Origin: Isoetes taiwanensis
Taxonomy: Eukaryota > Streptophyta > Lycopodiopsida > Isoetales > Isoetaceae
Length of the DNA: 64,000 bases
Assembly: GCA_021234155.1 (NCBI GenBank)
Contig: JAJEKV010000013.1
Location: 18,386,482-18,450,481 of the forward strand
Reading direction: 5' to 3'
How positions within the stretch are numbered: the stretch's first letter is position 1; each line of letters begins with the position of its first letter. Of this stretch, positions 22,787 to 34,038 are shown in pieces. A program made the position numbers and the translations under genes. The notes under the pieces were generated by a model. The model did not search any database and had not been told where the DNA came from. It was given only the letters and a program-made list of their open reading frames with translations.

Positions 22787-23074
22787 CCCATCGATCCGAG
22801 ACATCGGATCGCCATTCTAGAATGGGACGAGTATGCATGTCTTGCATGCATGCATGCGGCGCATGCCATCTCTGGTTGGGAGTTCGCTATTTTAGGCGCA
22901 GTTCTGCATCAACGCCTCATCGGGCGCTTCCTCTTCTCTCGCCAGCACCTTATTCTCTTTCTTTGAATCCAAGCGGGGGAGGGTTTCTCCCCTTTGGTTT
23001 GGCCAATTTACGTTTTTTTTCATCTTTGTGGCATGCCCTTTCTTGGCCTTGGCTCTTCTTTAGCCTTCATCCTG

Positions 23075-24505
23075 TGACCTTTGTCCTCGATCCCAGTTTT
23101 GTTAAGGAAGTCCTTTGGTATTCGGACGGTTTTTGTTGGTTTCATACGAGCCCCATTCTAGAATCCCATCGATCCGAGACATCGGATGCCATTCTAGAAT
23201 GGGGCGTATGTCTTGTATACATGTATCGCGGCGCATGCCTTTTCTGGTTCGAGTTAAGCTATTTTGGGCGTGGTTCGCATCAACGTCTCATCGCGCTTCC
23301 GCTTCTCTAGCAAGTACCTTATTCTCTTTTCTTTGAACCCACCCTCCCCCTTCTTTGTTTATTGTATTTGTCACCTAGCACGCGTGACCAGCCCCTCTAT
23401 TTGAAGAGGTTTTTGTTTTATTGTCGCGTGGCACGCGAGATCAGCCCCTCCACTCTGGGAGGTTTGTTTTGTCACATTTTTTTTTGTGTTGGTGATGTGA
23501 GGTTGGAGAGTGGCATCTGTTTCGACTTCTCCATTCGTGGGTTTTGGGAGCGATTTCTCTGCCTTACGTTTGTCCAAGCCCCTTGATGAAGGCTTATCAC
23601 TAGGGTTTTTCCTCGAAAACCCGAAAGGGCGGGGTTTTTTAATCCCAGTGATAAGCTTTCTGCAGGTACATCAGCCAAACATCTATTAGCATTGTATTTT
23701 ATGGGGTCCAAATTATATAATTGGATATTCCCTTTATTTTTCATGGGTAGTTCGCATGTGTGTGGCTACCCACTATCCAGACTAGACTAGGCTTCTCATT
23801 CATCTCAGCAGATTTTCTACAATGGTGGGTAGTGGGTAGCTGCACACATGCGAACTACCCAAAAAATAAAGGGAATATCCAATTATATAATTTGGACCCC
23901 ATAAAATACAAGCTAATAGATGTGTGGTTGAAAAATACTGCCGAAAACTTATCACCGATTAAAAAAACCTCCCTTTCGGTTTTCGAGGAAAAACCCTAGT
24001 GATAAGCCTTCGCAAGGGGGCTTGGACAAATATAAGGCATAGAAATCGCCCCAAAACCCACGAATGGAGAAGTCAAAAGATGCCGCCGCCAAAAACCGAC
24101 TCCGCACATCACCAACACAAAAACGCGGACAAAACAAACCTCCCAGAGTGGGGGGGTTGATCCGCGTGCACGCCGACAATAAAACAAAACCTCTTCAAAT
24201 AGAGGGGCTGATCATGCGTGCCAGGCGACAAATACAATAAACAAAGAAGGGGGGAGGGTGGGTTCAAAGAAAAGAGAATAAGATACTGCTGAGAGAGAAG
24301 AGGACAGAACCGCGCCTAAAATAGTGAACTTCTAACCAGAAAGGGCATGCAATGCATGCAAGACATGCATGCTCGCCCCATTCTAGAATGGCGATCCGAT
24401 GTCTCGGATCGATGGGATTCTAGAATGGGGCTCGCATGAAACTAACAAACCGCCCGAATACCAAAGGACTTCCTTAACAAAACTGGGATCGAGGACGAAG
24501 GTCAG
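23075..24505. mobile_element. Foldback element: 1.4-kb near-palindrome
   Basis: The left arm (23,075 to about 23,778) and right arm (about 23,824 to 24,505) are inverted copies separated by only about 45 bp. Matching blocks appear in mirrored order: the terminal GAGGACGAAGGTCA, CCATTCTAGAATGG pairs, ATGCATGC cluster, CCTAAAATAG, GGGGGGAGGGTGGG, the TTTTCGAGGAAAAACCCT block, AATATCCAATTATATAAT and GCACACATGCGAACTACCC. No protein is encoded. A further left-arm copy occupies 22,713-23,075. Related pieces lie at 0.4-0.9, 1.3-2.7, 29.4 and 30.6 kb. This resembles Foldback-type or long-TIR MITE elements in form. I cannot name the superfamily. Confidence 0.8.
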
Positions 24506-24946
24506 CACTGTAAATTTCACTATGCGCGGGTGGTGGGGCTGCAATGTTCCAACCCTATGTGCAGCAGTGACAACAACTGGTGTTGTGAAGTCCAATTTAG
24601 CTAACACCAAAGTCTGTACCTTCTGTTGCAAGTCCTCTGATGCTTCTTCTGGCATGCCACGGATTACCAGATTACACTGACGGTTGTGCCTATCAATGTA
24701 TTCTCTACGCCTCTGAGCAGATGTAGATGCAGATGTAGATGCAAAACCTGTTACATGAGAGTTTTGAAATTGGGGGGAGGATGAACTAGGCATGGATCTC
24801 ACATAAGGATCATGATGCTGTGAAGAAGAAGTTGGAGGTGCCTTAGTTGCATGAGAATAGGAACGTTCCAAGGCAGCAACTCGACTAGATGTGTCCTTAG
24901 CAAGCTCAGTCACTTGGCAGGTCATGCTTTCTTCTAATGTTCGCAT
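24503..24946 (-). pseudogene. LINE ORF1-like protein remnant
   Basis: The minus-strand frame from 24,946 encodes a Ser/Gln/His-rich linker after a short helix (MRTLEES...VAALERS), then NLVIRGMPEEASEDLQQKV and VTAAHRVGTLQ...RIVKFT. The pattern NLVI-G-PE ... A-RVG ... R-I-V-F is typical of the RRM-like region of L1-type ORF1 proteins, which bind element RNA. The frame then runs directly into the foldback element at about 24,503, so ORF1 is interrupted. Upstream (24,950-25,340, minus) there are decayed coding scraps with stops and shifts. Calling it a LINE ORF1 is inference from the pattern. Confidence 0.6.
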
Positions 24947-25352
24947 GCGAGTATTACAACTTCGCAGACACCTCGTGAGACATGGCGGAGTAAATCTTGT
25001 CTTTGCTTGCCAATATCAACCATTAGGTGCTCCACAAATCATATGACAAGCAAAGAAACTCCAACTTTGCCCTCAATTGCTTCCCAAAGCTTTGCATGTT
25101 CAACATGAATTTTGCCAATGAGCGTTGTAAGGTCAATTCATTTACACTTTGCCAATTCAGACCTCAATGCACATTGAAATTGTGTCATCTCTTGTTGCCG
25201 CATGTGCAAAGTAGTGAAGAATGTCAAGCTTGTTCTCTAGATCTTTTTGAAACAAATTGACATAGAGAGGAAGACGTCCGGACGAGGAACTTTGGAGAAA
25301 TCATCCGGGGTCAATGCCTCAAAGAGCCCGCTCCCTTTCATCATCCCGAGTT

Positions 25353-25571
25353 GAACCTCCAACGATATGTTGGAGGTGTGGCTGAGCGATATGCACTTCC
25401 AACACCAGATAGCGGTGCAATCGCCCCCATCAACATCAGCACCATGTGGTGAACCTCCAACGCGTGTTGGAGGTTCGTCTGCAGAAACGATTACTCACCG
25501 CCAACACAATAGAACGGATGCAATACGCTCTCCCATCATCATCGTTGAACCTCCAACGATGTTGGAGGTTC
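25353..25571. repeat. Three evenly spaced hairpins in a ~97-bp tandem repeat
   Basis: GAACCTCCAAC...GTTGGAGGTTC hairpins start at 25,353, 25,451 and 25,547 (98 and 96 bp apart). The second and third have perfect 11-bp arms with loops of 4 and 3 bases. The first has a slightly damaged right arm. Spacers share CCAACAC and CATCA words but otherwise diverge. Confidence 0.85.
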
Positions 25572-25689
25572 GTCTAGGCCATTTGCTCCACCAACACCGT
25601 GGAATTTATGATGGACAACGCTTTATCCCGCTTGAGAGTAAAGATGCAATGCCCTATTTAATGTCTGGCTGTTTAAGATGAGCATCTTT

Positions 25690-26590
25690 ATTGAGAGATC
25701 GAAGTCACATCACCTTTGTAACCGCTATCTTTGTTCGTGGATCCGAGAGACTTCAAGGGGTGACGAGCAGGCCCTCGACAATTTGGCTGATCAAAGGGAT
25801 TAATACCCACCATAGAAAAGTCCCCTAGCTGCTGCAGAGGAATTGAAGGAGCCATTACTTCCTGAGGGCCGAAATGGGCTGGTCTATAATAAAAAGCAGT
25901 CCCGAAATCAAAAAGTCCAAAAAGCTGAAATCTATAAGGATGCAAATGGTCCAAATCATATATCATTGGAAAGATCCAGGCATAAGCTTTCCAACGAGCC
26001 CGAAATCACCTGATTCTGGTGTCTCTAGCTCAAGTTATGAGCTCGAGAAGTTTTGCCGTCGGGCACCAAAAAGGGGAAGAGAAATCCACAAAGCAAGGAC
26101 TAAATTAAATGGACTAAATGGACCATTGGTAATTAAAGGGGTCGATGAGATATTGTTGCTCTAGAGATATGGTTCTAACTCTATTTAGATATAAAGATTA
26201 AAGATAGAATGAAAACATGCGGTCCAATACTTTGGACCAAGACTCATTTGAAATAAAGGTTCAGGAGATCGGCGAGGTATGCAGAGATCGATTCGGCATT
26301 GTTGCCGAATTGTGCAAATAATTTTAAGATGAATGAAATTATTGTATATCCAGTGTGTGTAGTTGATCTGTAGGAGATCAAGACGAAGCTTGGGCTCTGG
26401 GGGAAATTTGGTCCGCACTGCTATAGCACTGGGTCAATCCCTCAGGAACAAAATTTTTATTGTAGTAAATATATCGTTCATATTATATATTGACTGGAGA
26501 AACATTGCCTAACTATTTGTCTTTGCATAATTGTCTAGTGTAATTGTGCTTGATTAAATTTATTTTCAAAATTATCTAGTTAAATTCTAC
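25690..26590. other. Unassigned; right part probably a Copia 5' LTR
   Basis: The sequence just left of the primer-binding site ends ATTCTACA (26,591), a suitable LTR end (CA). The LTR start could not be fixed because no second LTR copy was found in the window. Confidence 0.4.
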
Positions 26591-26592
26591 AA

Positions 26593-26604
26593 TGGTATCA
26601 GAGC
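26593..26604 (+). promoter_or_regulatory. Retrotransposon primer-binding site (initiator-Met tRNA)
   Basis: TGGTATCAGAGC, the standard plant LTR-retrotransposon primer site, lies directly after a likely LTR end and before Copia gag. It is a perfect 12-base match to the usual motif. Confidence 0.85.
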
Positions 26605-26608
26605 TCAG

Positions 26609-28075
26609 GTGATCATGTTTTCCAGATTTAGTGCAAATTTTTTAAATGCCATACATGTATTTAAAGGTGACGGAGGCTTTCAAAATTTGAAGCAAGGCAT
26701 TAGACAAGTTCTAGAATTTGAGAACTTATGGTTTTTAATTGATGAAAATGCTACGAAACACCCAGATTACTGTAGTTGTAGGAACATCTAACTCATGGGA
26801 AATAAGCTCGAGTTCTACCTCTGAAGACTTTGCTGTTGGAGGGAGGTCAACAACTTCTACAGTAAGTTTGGAAAGTGACAAAGGCCTTAGTATTATGGAA
26901 GCTCAAGCCATAATTACTTGCAAGATTGGTTTATCAAATTGAAACTTAAAGATATATCATCAAAGAATGTGTGGGTTTAAATGATAAAACATTATGAGGC
27001 AAAATCATCCTCCCAGATAGATGTTCTAGAGAAATAATTGAAGAGACTCAAGTTGCATGACAAAGCCAATCTAACATAATTCTTTGAGAAGTTTGATGCA
27101 ATTGTTGCAGAACTTGAAGGTGCAGGAGTTGTTCTTAATGAACAGTATCAATTTTTGGCCATTGCAAGGTTGTGTCAGTTAGCTACATTACTGAGGAATG
27201 TAGCAAGATCCAACAAACATGCTATCCAAATGGCGAGGACTGAACTGAAGCAGGGTATTGATGATGATGATCAGTCAACCAAGGTGATTTATACAGGGAA
27301 GTAGAAAGGTAAAGAAAGAAATAACCCAAATAATAGAAGCAAAGTTGGTCCCTATTATAATTGTGATATGTTTCGATATCTTAAAAAAGATTGTCAAAAA
27401 CTTGGAAGGGAAGTTGTATGCTACAACTATGAAGGCGAGGGGCATATGTCTGCAAATTCTTCTAGCCTAGAGGGGGCCCTGCTAAAGGCAGGGGCGGAGG
27501 TATGCTACCGTGGATAGGATGTCTTTGAGGAAATTTCACAGTAAACCTTACTCAAGAAGCCAAGGATGAAGAAGATGAGCAAAAGGAAGATGATGAGGTA
27601 TGTAAATCTGAGTTATTTTTTCTAACATACAGGAAAAATGGTTCCAAGCTCATGGTTATAGATTCAAGAGATGAGAGGACAGTATAAAAAAGGCTTAAGG
27701 AATGTAAAGGAAGAGGAGATGGACATGTTCAGCTTGGAAATGGGGAACTGCAGGAGATTCAAGATACTAGAATGCTTGAGTTGTTTGACCTACAAGGAAG
27801 AGTAGTTAAGCTAAGGGATGTGCTTTTGTATGCCAGGATATGATCTCTGTATCTCAACTAGTGGACCTTGGATACAAGGTTGTTTTTGAAAGATTGCAAT
27901 GTAAAGTGTTCATGCATAGTAAAATTGTGTTAACTGGAAAACGTGTTAGAAACGTTTTTGGTTTAAAGACAGATCACTATTTTCCAAGTGTAAACCTTGT
28001 TACATGCCCATCCTTGAAAACATGGCATGAAAGATTATGCCATGTAAGCTGCAACCTTTAATGCACATCCTTTAA
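26609..28075 (+). pseudogene. Decayed Ty1/Copia polyprotein: gag to pre-integrase
   Basis: Reading through several stops and shifts gives the gag start (IRQVLEFENLWFLID), a UBN2-type gag region, two damaged zinc knuckles (one keeps Cys and KKDC near 27,361-27,396; the other keeps GEGHMS near 27,419-27,460 but lacks its distal Cys), and then the pre-integrase region with DMISVSQLVDLGYKVVF and TWHERLCH (about 28,020-28,043). No integrase core, reverse transcriptase or RNase H follows, so the element is truncated at about 28,070. Clearly non-functional. Confidence 0.75.
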
Positions 28076-28634
28076 TGGGCAAGTATGTTCTTATGCGGAT
28101 CATTCGTTCTTTTCAAAAGATGCTGCAGTTATTGACAGAATCTAATGCATACCTAATTCACAGATTACTGAGTTGAAGTTGTTGTTGGACAGCCTGGAAA
28201 AGGAAAGGGGCTTATATTTTGCCAAGTTTTGTGATAGTGAAATTTTGTGCCAAACTTCGACTATTGAGAAGACACCAATCTGTGTTGTGAATGCTGGACT
28301 ATTGCCCTACATTCAAACTAAGTATGTTATCTAGGTTCAAACTAATTACCTAATTGTTCTTTTTTTGCAAGTTGTTTAACTAATGCATACCATTTGGAAA
28401 TTATAACATTAGTCGGAGTAGAGTAGATATGATTTACTTCTTGCCACCCATCAACTCTTAGAGTTGGTGTGAGTCAAGCACATCCATGCTTGGTCATAAG
28501 CTTTTAGAAGACAAAATCAAGCTTAGGGGAGACAAAATCAAGCTTAGGGGTCCGACACGCGCCCCAAAAGGCTTTGCCCTACCACAGATGCGGCATCGGC
28601 TCGAGTCTTAAGAAATTATGGAGTCTTAAGAAGC

Positions 28635-28810
28635 AACATATAATACATAGCCCATCGCGGTGGTGGTCTAGTGGTAAGGCCTTGGATTGGGGTGATCCCC
28701 ACCAGGGTTCAAAACCCACTGGCTACCACTGGGTGGGATACGTGGGTGGGTGCAAGTCCCACCAACCATGCCTTCAATAAAAAAAAAAAAAAAAAAACAT
28801 ATAATACATA
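28635..28810 (+). repeat. 15-bp target-site duplication flanking a SINE
   Basis: AACATATAATACATA occurs at 28,635-28,649 and again at 28,796-28,810, directly before and after the SINE. Both copies are identical, which indicates a recent, undisturbed insertion. Confidence 0.9.
28650..28795 (+). mobile_element. Intact tRNA-derived SINE
   Basis: A 146-bp element starting GCCCATCGCGG. It has an A box TGGTCTAGTGG (28,664-28,674) and a B box GGTTCAAAACC (28,706-28,716) spaced as in a tRNA-type pol III promoter. A tRNA-unrelated GGGTGGG-rich tail follows, then a poly(A) run reaching the duplication. It is non-coding and moves with LINE machinery. The whole structure is intact, with perfect 15-bp duplications. 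Confidence 0.9.
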
Positions 28811-29395
28811 CATGAAATTGTCAAATGGTAGACCCTCGGGTCCATATGACAAAAAATATATTAAATGAGTCACATAAGGCCTTCATATCATTCAAAAGTA
28901 CGCTCACATCCAATGTATCTAATTTGTATTTTCTTCATTCATGGAAATAAATAACCTAATTGAGCAAGCAACATTTCTAAAAAGTTCAAAGTAAGAAGAA
29001 ATGATATTTTGTAAATCTATATCAACAAACCATGAAAAATTGATCGATAACATTGGCCAAACAAATTTCTTTGGTGGTGAGACAAGTTGCTTTGGTATAA
29101 CATGTCATAATATATGCAAGGTTTTAGTATAAGGCACATTCTCAATATTTGATATGTCATAATATATATCAATTCCATGGGCAATTTTCTTAGAGCATAT
29201 TTACAAGCTCCCAATGTAAGGCCTGCAATTTAACATATAATACAATATTCACTACGTTTTCAACCTAAGTTTTTGTGTGGCATTATCATATTTGCTACAA
29301 TTGTCATATGCAAACATACATATGTGTGATAGAATAGAATAGAATAGAATATGATTTTATCGTCCAAAGAGAGAGCAGCAGGTGTATTACTACCA
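28811..29395. other. No gene; short (ATAGA)n at 29,330-29,350
   Basis: AT-rich spacer DNA with a GATAGAATAGAATAGAATAG pentamer run. Nothing else is supported. Confidence 0.5.
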
Positions 29396-29450
29396 GGATT
29401 AAAAAACCCCCGCCCCGAAGGGTTTTCGGGGGAAAAACCTTAGTAGCAAT
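29396..29450. mobile_element. Small foldback-family fragment
   Basis: AGGATTAAAAAACCC followed by a CGAAGGGTTTTCG block and GGAAAAACCTTAGTAG matches the inner block of the foldback arms at 1.76, 23.63 and 23.96 kb. Confidence 0.6.
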
Positions 29451-29509
29451 AAGGATGCCGACATACCGCACGCTTATATACATAATCACAAGCACACCGA
29501 GGTTAATGC

Positions 29510-30456
29510 CTCGGACGTGGGGGACATAACCAGTCCGCGTATCCATTACCTCCCTGAGGTAATGATCCCAACAAGCCTACGAGGTCGTGGCTCAAGAGCT
29601 CATGCGGGGCCGGATGGGGCACAACTAACCGAGCATACCGAGCCCGGATATGCTCGTGACCGGACAGGGCCCGGAGGGCATGACTTTCATCCTCAACGGC
29701 GCTCGCTGACAAAGACTGACAGACTCTGTCCTCACGCTGCCCCAATCCATCTCCCCTCGCTTCACGCGGAGGTGGTGTGCACCGCGAATGGAAGCAATCA
29801 CCCCGCATTTTTTCATGAGTAGATGGGTGCGCAGTAGTGGTGTGGGCATCTCGTGGAGCATGGGATTAACTCGCTGTCGATAATTTGCCACCTTGACATG
29901 TGACAGTGGCCTCGTGATCCCAAAGCTTGGCCATGAAGCAAGCATCCAAGTACTGCTTCAAGGCACCGCTTCCTTCTGCATTATGCACCGGTCCACATCT
30001 ATGTGCCCGCACATTCCATCGCGAACCACCGGGCTTGCTTGTCTTTCCAAAGAGGCTTTGAGTCGCCGCGAGCCCATCGCCACCGCCAAAGCAAGGTTGG
30101 GCAGCCGGGCTTCATCCATAGCCACCACCTTCCTCGAAGTAAATAATGTGACGCTCCAGCTCAGCCCTCCAGAATGGAAGGAAGCCCGCCTCCGGAGCAA
30201 GATCTGATATGGGACCGTGGATTTCACTCCCAAAGCCCCGGCCAAGAAGGCCTTCTCGGCATCTGCTCTAGATCGCTCCAAGTGGTGAGGGATATCACCG
30301 GGCGCCACACTTCGCCCCCATAGAGGAGGACCGGTTCAACCAAAGTCCTGAACAAGTGTGCCTGGTGACCCCATGCATACAGCTCTGCCTTGTGACTGTT
30401 GTTTTGCATTGCATACAGGGCTCTCCAGCCTGCAGTGACCCGTAACCTGATGGATA
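29510..30456 (-). pseudogene. LINE reverse-transcriptase C-terminal remnant
   Basis: The minus strand encodes RVTAGWRALYAMQ, then HLFRTLVEPVLLYGGEVW, then (one frame over) AFLAGALGVKSTVPYQILL and MDEARLPNLALAVAMGSRR. The LF-TLV-PVLLYG-EVW pattern is the conserved tail just after the RT domain of plant LINE-type elements. It is shifted at about 30,250 and again near 29,950. The rest down to about 29,510 carries only scraps. It may belong with the ORF1-like piece at 24.5 kb (same strand), but they are 5 kb apart with other elements between them. Confidence 0.7.
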
Positions 30457-30562
30457 GAGAAGCTTACTTTGCAAAACAAACCATAAACAATCACAAAAAT
30501 AAGGATTACTGAGCAAGCATATTTAAAAGCTCATAATGCAAGCCCCGCAATGTAATATATAA

Positions 30563-30860
30563 TCCCATCGATCTGAGACATCGGATCGCCATTCTAGAAT
30601 GGGGCGAGCATGCATGTCTTGCATGCATGCATGCGGCGCATGCCCTTTCTGGTTGGGAGTTCGCTATTTTAGGCGCGGTTCTGCATCAACGTCTCATCGG
30701 CGCTTCCTCTTCTCTCTCAGCAGTACCTTATTCTCTTTTCTTTGAATCCAGGCAGGGGAGAGGCTTCTCCCTGCTTGGTTTGGCCAATTTGGTGTTTCTT
30801 TCATGCTGTGACATGTCCTTTCTCGGCCTTGGCTCTTCTTTAGCCTTCATGGATATCCTC
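30563..30860. mobile_element. Foldback-family arm, isolated copy
   Basis: The order CCATTCTAGAATGGGGCGAG, ATGCATGC cluster, GGTTGGGAGTTCGCTATTTT, CTTATTCTCTTTTCTTTGAA, CTCGGCCTTGGCTCTTCTTT is the same as the left arm at 22.8-23.1 kb. Only one arm is present. Confidence 0.75.
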
Positions 30861-31811
30861 AAGCAGGCCAAGCAATTGAAAGGAACATCTCTCTATCTGG
30901 ATTTTGATCTTACTAAGTCCCAACAAGTAGCCGCACGCCCGGAATTTGCAAAAGGTCCGTGACATTCAAAAGAATGGTGGTAAAGCCGCGACCGATTCGT
31001 GGAAAACTAATGATTTTACACCATCACATGCAACCTTTTGCTGATGCCTTTCACCATGCTAAGGCCACTTATACCGCTGGGTGTTGAAGTCCATTCTCCC
31101 ATTTCCCATGCACATACCAATCGCCGCAAATGCGCCTACGGTTGTTCCATCTTTGTGACGCCCCCCAATATATAAGACCCCCGGCGTATACATATGGGGG
31201 ACTTTCCCCTCCCATGGCGACCATCTCGCCATGAGCGGTTCCCTCCGGTCTATCCCGCCATCTATAGAGAGATGCCCGTGAAGGACACGAGAGGTGTCAT
31301 TCGCCCACGCCTTCAATGGGACTCCTACGTCGCTGAAGCGTGAATACATGTTAGCACACAAAGATAAATCATATATAAATAACCACTCAAGGGTGGAACA
31401 TCCATCCAAATACCAACGGCAAAGAATATGCATCTAATCCTAAGGAAAGCACCCCAAACCCATGGTTCTACCCCTTCCGGACTCGCGGAGGATAGACCGA
31501 CGGCTCGGTCTCAAGAGATCAGCGCATTTAAGTATAACATGGCGCTGGCTGGCATAGAACATCGGCTAGGGTTGTCCACTCCATCCGCCCCTCATGTGCA
31601 CACTTTGCGGATGAGTCGAATCATGCTATGGCTTCGCTTATAGCCTTCCCGGAGACGCGGCTCGGGTATCACCCTACGAGCCTACTCCAGGTTCATGACG
31701 CCGGTCCGATGAGGCAGGGTCGTGGAAGTCCCCTTCCGGGATCACAAAGTGGTTCCATGGGTGAGCTAGAGAATACGCGTCGCATCGGCGACCCCGCATC
31801 CGCATTCCCCG
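30861..31811. other. Unassigned; possible other LTR near 31,153
   Basis: TGTGACGCCCCCC at about 31,151 is a frequent start of Ty3/Gypsy-type LTRs, but I find no partner copy or matching end. No gene can be supported. Confidence 0.35.
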
Positions 31812-33622
31812 CGACACACCTAGGGGTTGGCGCACAAGTTAACATTTGAGTTTTTAACCATAGGTTAGAGATAATTAACTTTGAAAGAGATTATGAAAAT
31901 ACGATAAATACGGTATTCAGATCATGCTAGATATCTGATGGAATATCGATATGAATAGTGAAGCTAAGTTTAGGAAGATTTTATTGTTAGTTTGGGGAAA
32001 AGGGAAGATATTTTCCTTAACCTTAGGAGTAAGGGTATTTTAAAGAGGAAACGTCTTTTTGTTTGGAAAATTTCGAGAGCTTAGCTGCGCCGCCGAGCTT
32101 AGTTACGTATGAGAACAATCCAAGCAGGTGGGTTAACCGAGCCAAATCCTTGAAAAATCCGCGGATGGCCCGGGCCGATTTGCTTATTTGCTAGTTTTAG
32201 TTGCGGAAGAATGCCGGCTCGCTTTAAGTTTCCCATCTAGCTAATCTGCTATCTACTTAGGAATCATGTTTAATCACAAAGAATAAGGTTAAGAACTCTA
32301 TGGCTATTGCTGACCCCAGCCCAACAAAAGGTTGTCCGGTATCTTCCTCAGATTCCAAATCGCAGCCCATAACGATGAGCCCGCAGACCCTAATCTTTTG
32401 TGCGATCTACCCAGGTTTGAGATGTGATAAAGATCGTGGAAAAGCTTGTGTTTAACTAAACCCGACCTGAGATCTGCTCATTTCGGCCTGTTCCGCCCTT
32501 CCTTGTTGAGTTCCCGGCCATCTCTCGCCAAGTCCGCCCAAGGGGATTCCACCGTAAGTGCCATACAATGTGCCCGAAAGTGACTTGTAGGGGGTTTTTT
32601 CGACCCATTTCCATAATGATAATGCAAGAGGTAGGGGGTTTTTGCCACTACTTGGGGTAAACTTTGTAATTAAGGGGTCGAATTTGCCTTTCAAGAAATC
32701 GTATACGGGGGTGTTTTTGATCACCCTATGCACGCGGCATACCCCCTTACTATAAGTGAACCCCCGAGTCCGCCTCAAGCAAGCCTAAAAGGCTTCGCTT
32801 AATCCTTTGAAACCTATTTGTATCGCTCATAATTTATATTTCACGACATGTTTTAAAACCCATTGATGGATTAGTTGGTTAAGGGTTTAACTTGTTGCCC
32901 CATAGATCCAGCCACGAATTGAAAACCCAAGTTTTGCCTAGTTTTCCTTTTTAACCTCTGTTATGCTTTATTGTCCCAAACATGCTTATCGAAAGTGTTT
33001 TACAAAGGAATTCTTGTTTGTAGTTAATGTTTGTTGAAGCATTGCTCTTTATTTATGGTTTTGCCGATTAATATGATTGTCAACGGAATGTTAATAAGAT
33101 ATGGAATAATTGTGTGAATGAACCCGCTCCCCTTCGCCGATGCCGAGGGCTGAACGGTTGAGCATCGCGTTACACCCGTGATTGGTGTGTGAACGCAGCA
33201 TCCGTGGTCGCTAACGGTGTAATGGAGAGCCCTGGGCGGGGGACTGATCATCCCCGATAACATTAATAATTGATGATGTTGTGTGTTGTGATGTTGTGTT
33301 TCTTTTTTTCATGAAGTTGTGTTGCCATGTTGCGTTTTTCCAGATTGTCTAGACCAGGTAACGGTTGCCCACTTAGTCCTTGTCCCGACTAATCCCCATC
33401 ATTTCATTCTCTTTTCTTACAGATTATTCTAGTAGTTACGCGGACCGCTGAGCAAGGGGAGCATGAGCCATAGAAGAGATGCTATTTTGTGTTGAATTCC
33501 TATGTAGTTCCAATTGTAACCTTGAGTTATGAATATTATTAATGAAAGATATTTATTATCCGGGTCCTTTATTCTCTCTCTCGTGTTTGATCTCATGTGT
33601 TTAACGCCTAGGAGCCGCTTCA
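31812..33622 (+). repeat. 5' LTR of the gag-only retrotransposon
   Basis: 1,811 bp. It differs from the 3' LTR mainly by one segment of about 235 bp (about 32,540-32,775) flanked on both sides by AGTCCGCC. It preserves the uninterrupted site ATTAATAATTGATGATG (about 33,263-33,280), where the other LTR has a Helitron. Long minus-strand frames in the extra segment are not thought real. Confidence 0.85.
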
Positions 33623-33626
33623 TTTT

Positions 33627-33640
33627 TGGTATCGTGAGCC
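33627..33640 (+). promoter_or_regulatory. Primer-binding site of the gag-only element
   Basis: TGGTATCGTGAGCC lies four bases after the LTR end. It resembles the initiator-Met tRNA site TGGTATCAGAGCC but with one change and one extra base, so priming may be weakened or the read imperfect. Confidence 0.7.
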
Positions 33641-34038
33641 TAGGTTCCCATCATTAACCATTGTTTGGTTATTGGGCCAGGGCCAATGGGAGTCATTAAC
33701 ATTAGAGTTATGGGAGCCAAGAAGGAAAACTTCTTGGGAAAGCTATCTAGTCGAGATATTAAGCATGGTCAGAGGGGGCAAGGGAGAGCCTACCTGAAGC
33801 TTCGAAATGGGAGAACTAGGAAAACCCGAAACCAAGGCCACACGATAGATCCTATGAACCTCCTGAAAGGATAGATGTCTGCGTGATTAGATCACGTGTG
33901 TATTCTCTTGAGAATGAATTAAAATATGTTTTACTTGTGTCAACCATTCCCGGCTAGCACTAACCTTATGTTAAGGATTGGACTTAGATTGTCTTGCTAG
34001 AACTCTAACAAACTTGCTAAGGTGGATTATAGATTAAC

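Noticed and set aside
25353-25571. CRISPR-like array (three spaced palindromes)
   Set aside because: Only three units, diverged spacers of about 70 bp, and a plant nuclear context. The hairpin repeats are real, but a CRISPR array is not supported.
28650-28740. A functional tRNA gene
   Set aside because: A and B boxes are present, but the acceptor and anticodon stems do not pair as a tRNA. The poly(A) tail and target duplication mark a SINE.
31151-31811. A second LTR beginning TGTGACGCCCCCC
   Set aside because: The start motif is suggestive, but no matching copy or end was found. Kept only as a low-confidence note.
32452-32778. 108-residue minus-strand frame in the 5' LTR
   Set aside because: It overlaps the LTR-specific 235-bp block, is absent from the other LTR and has no domain.
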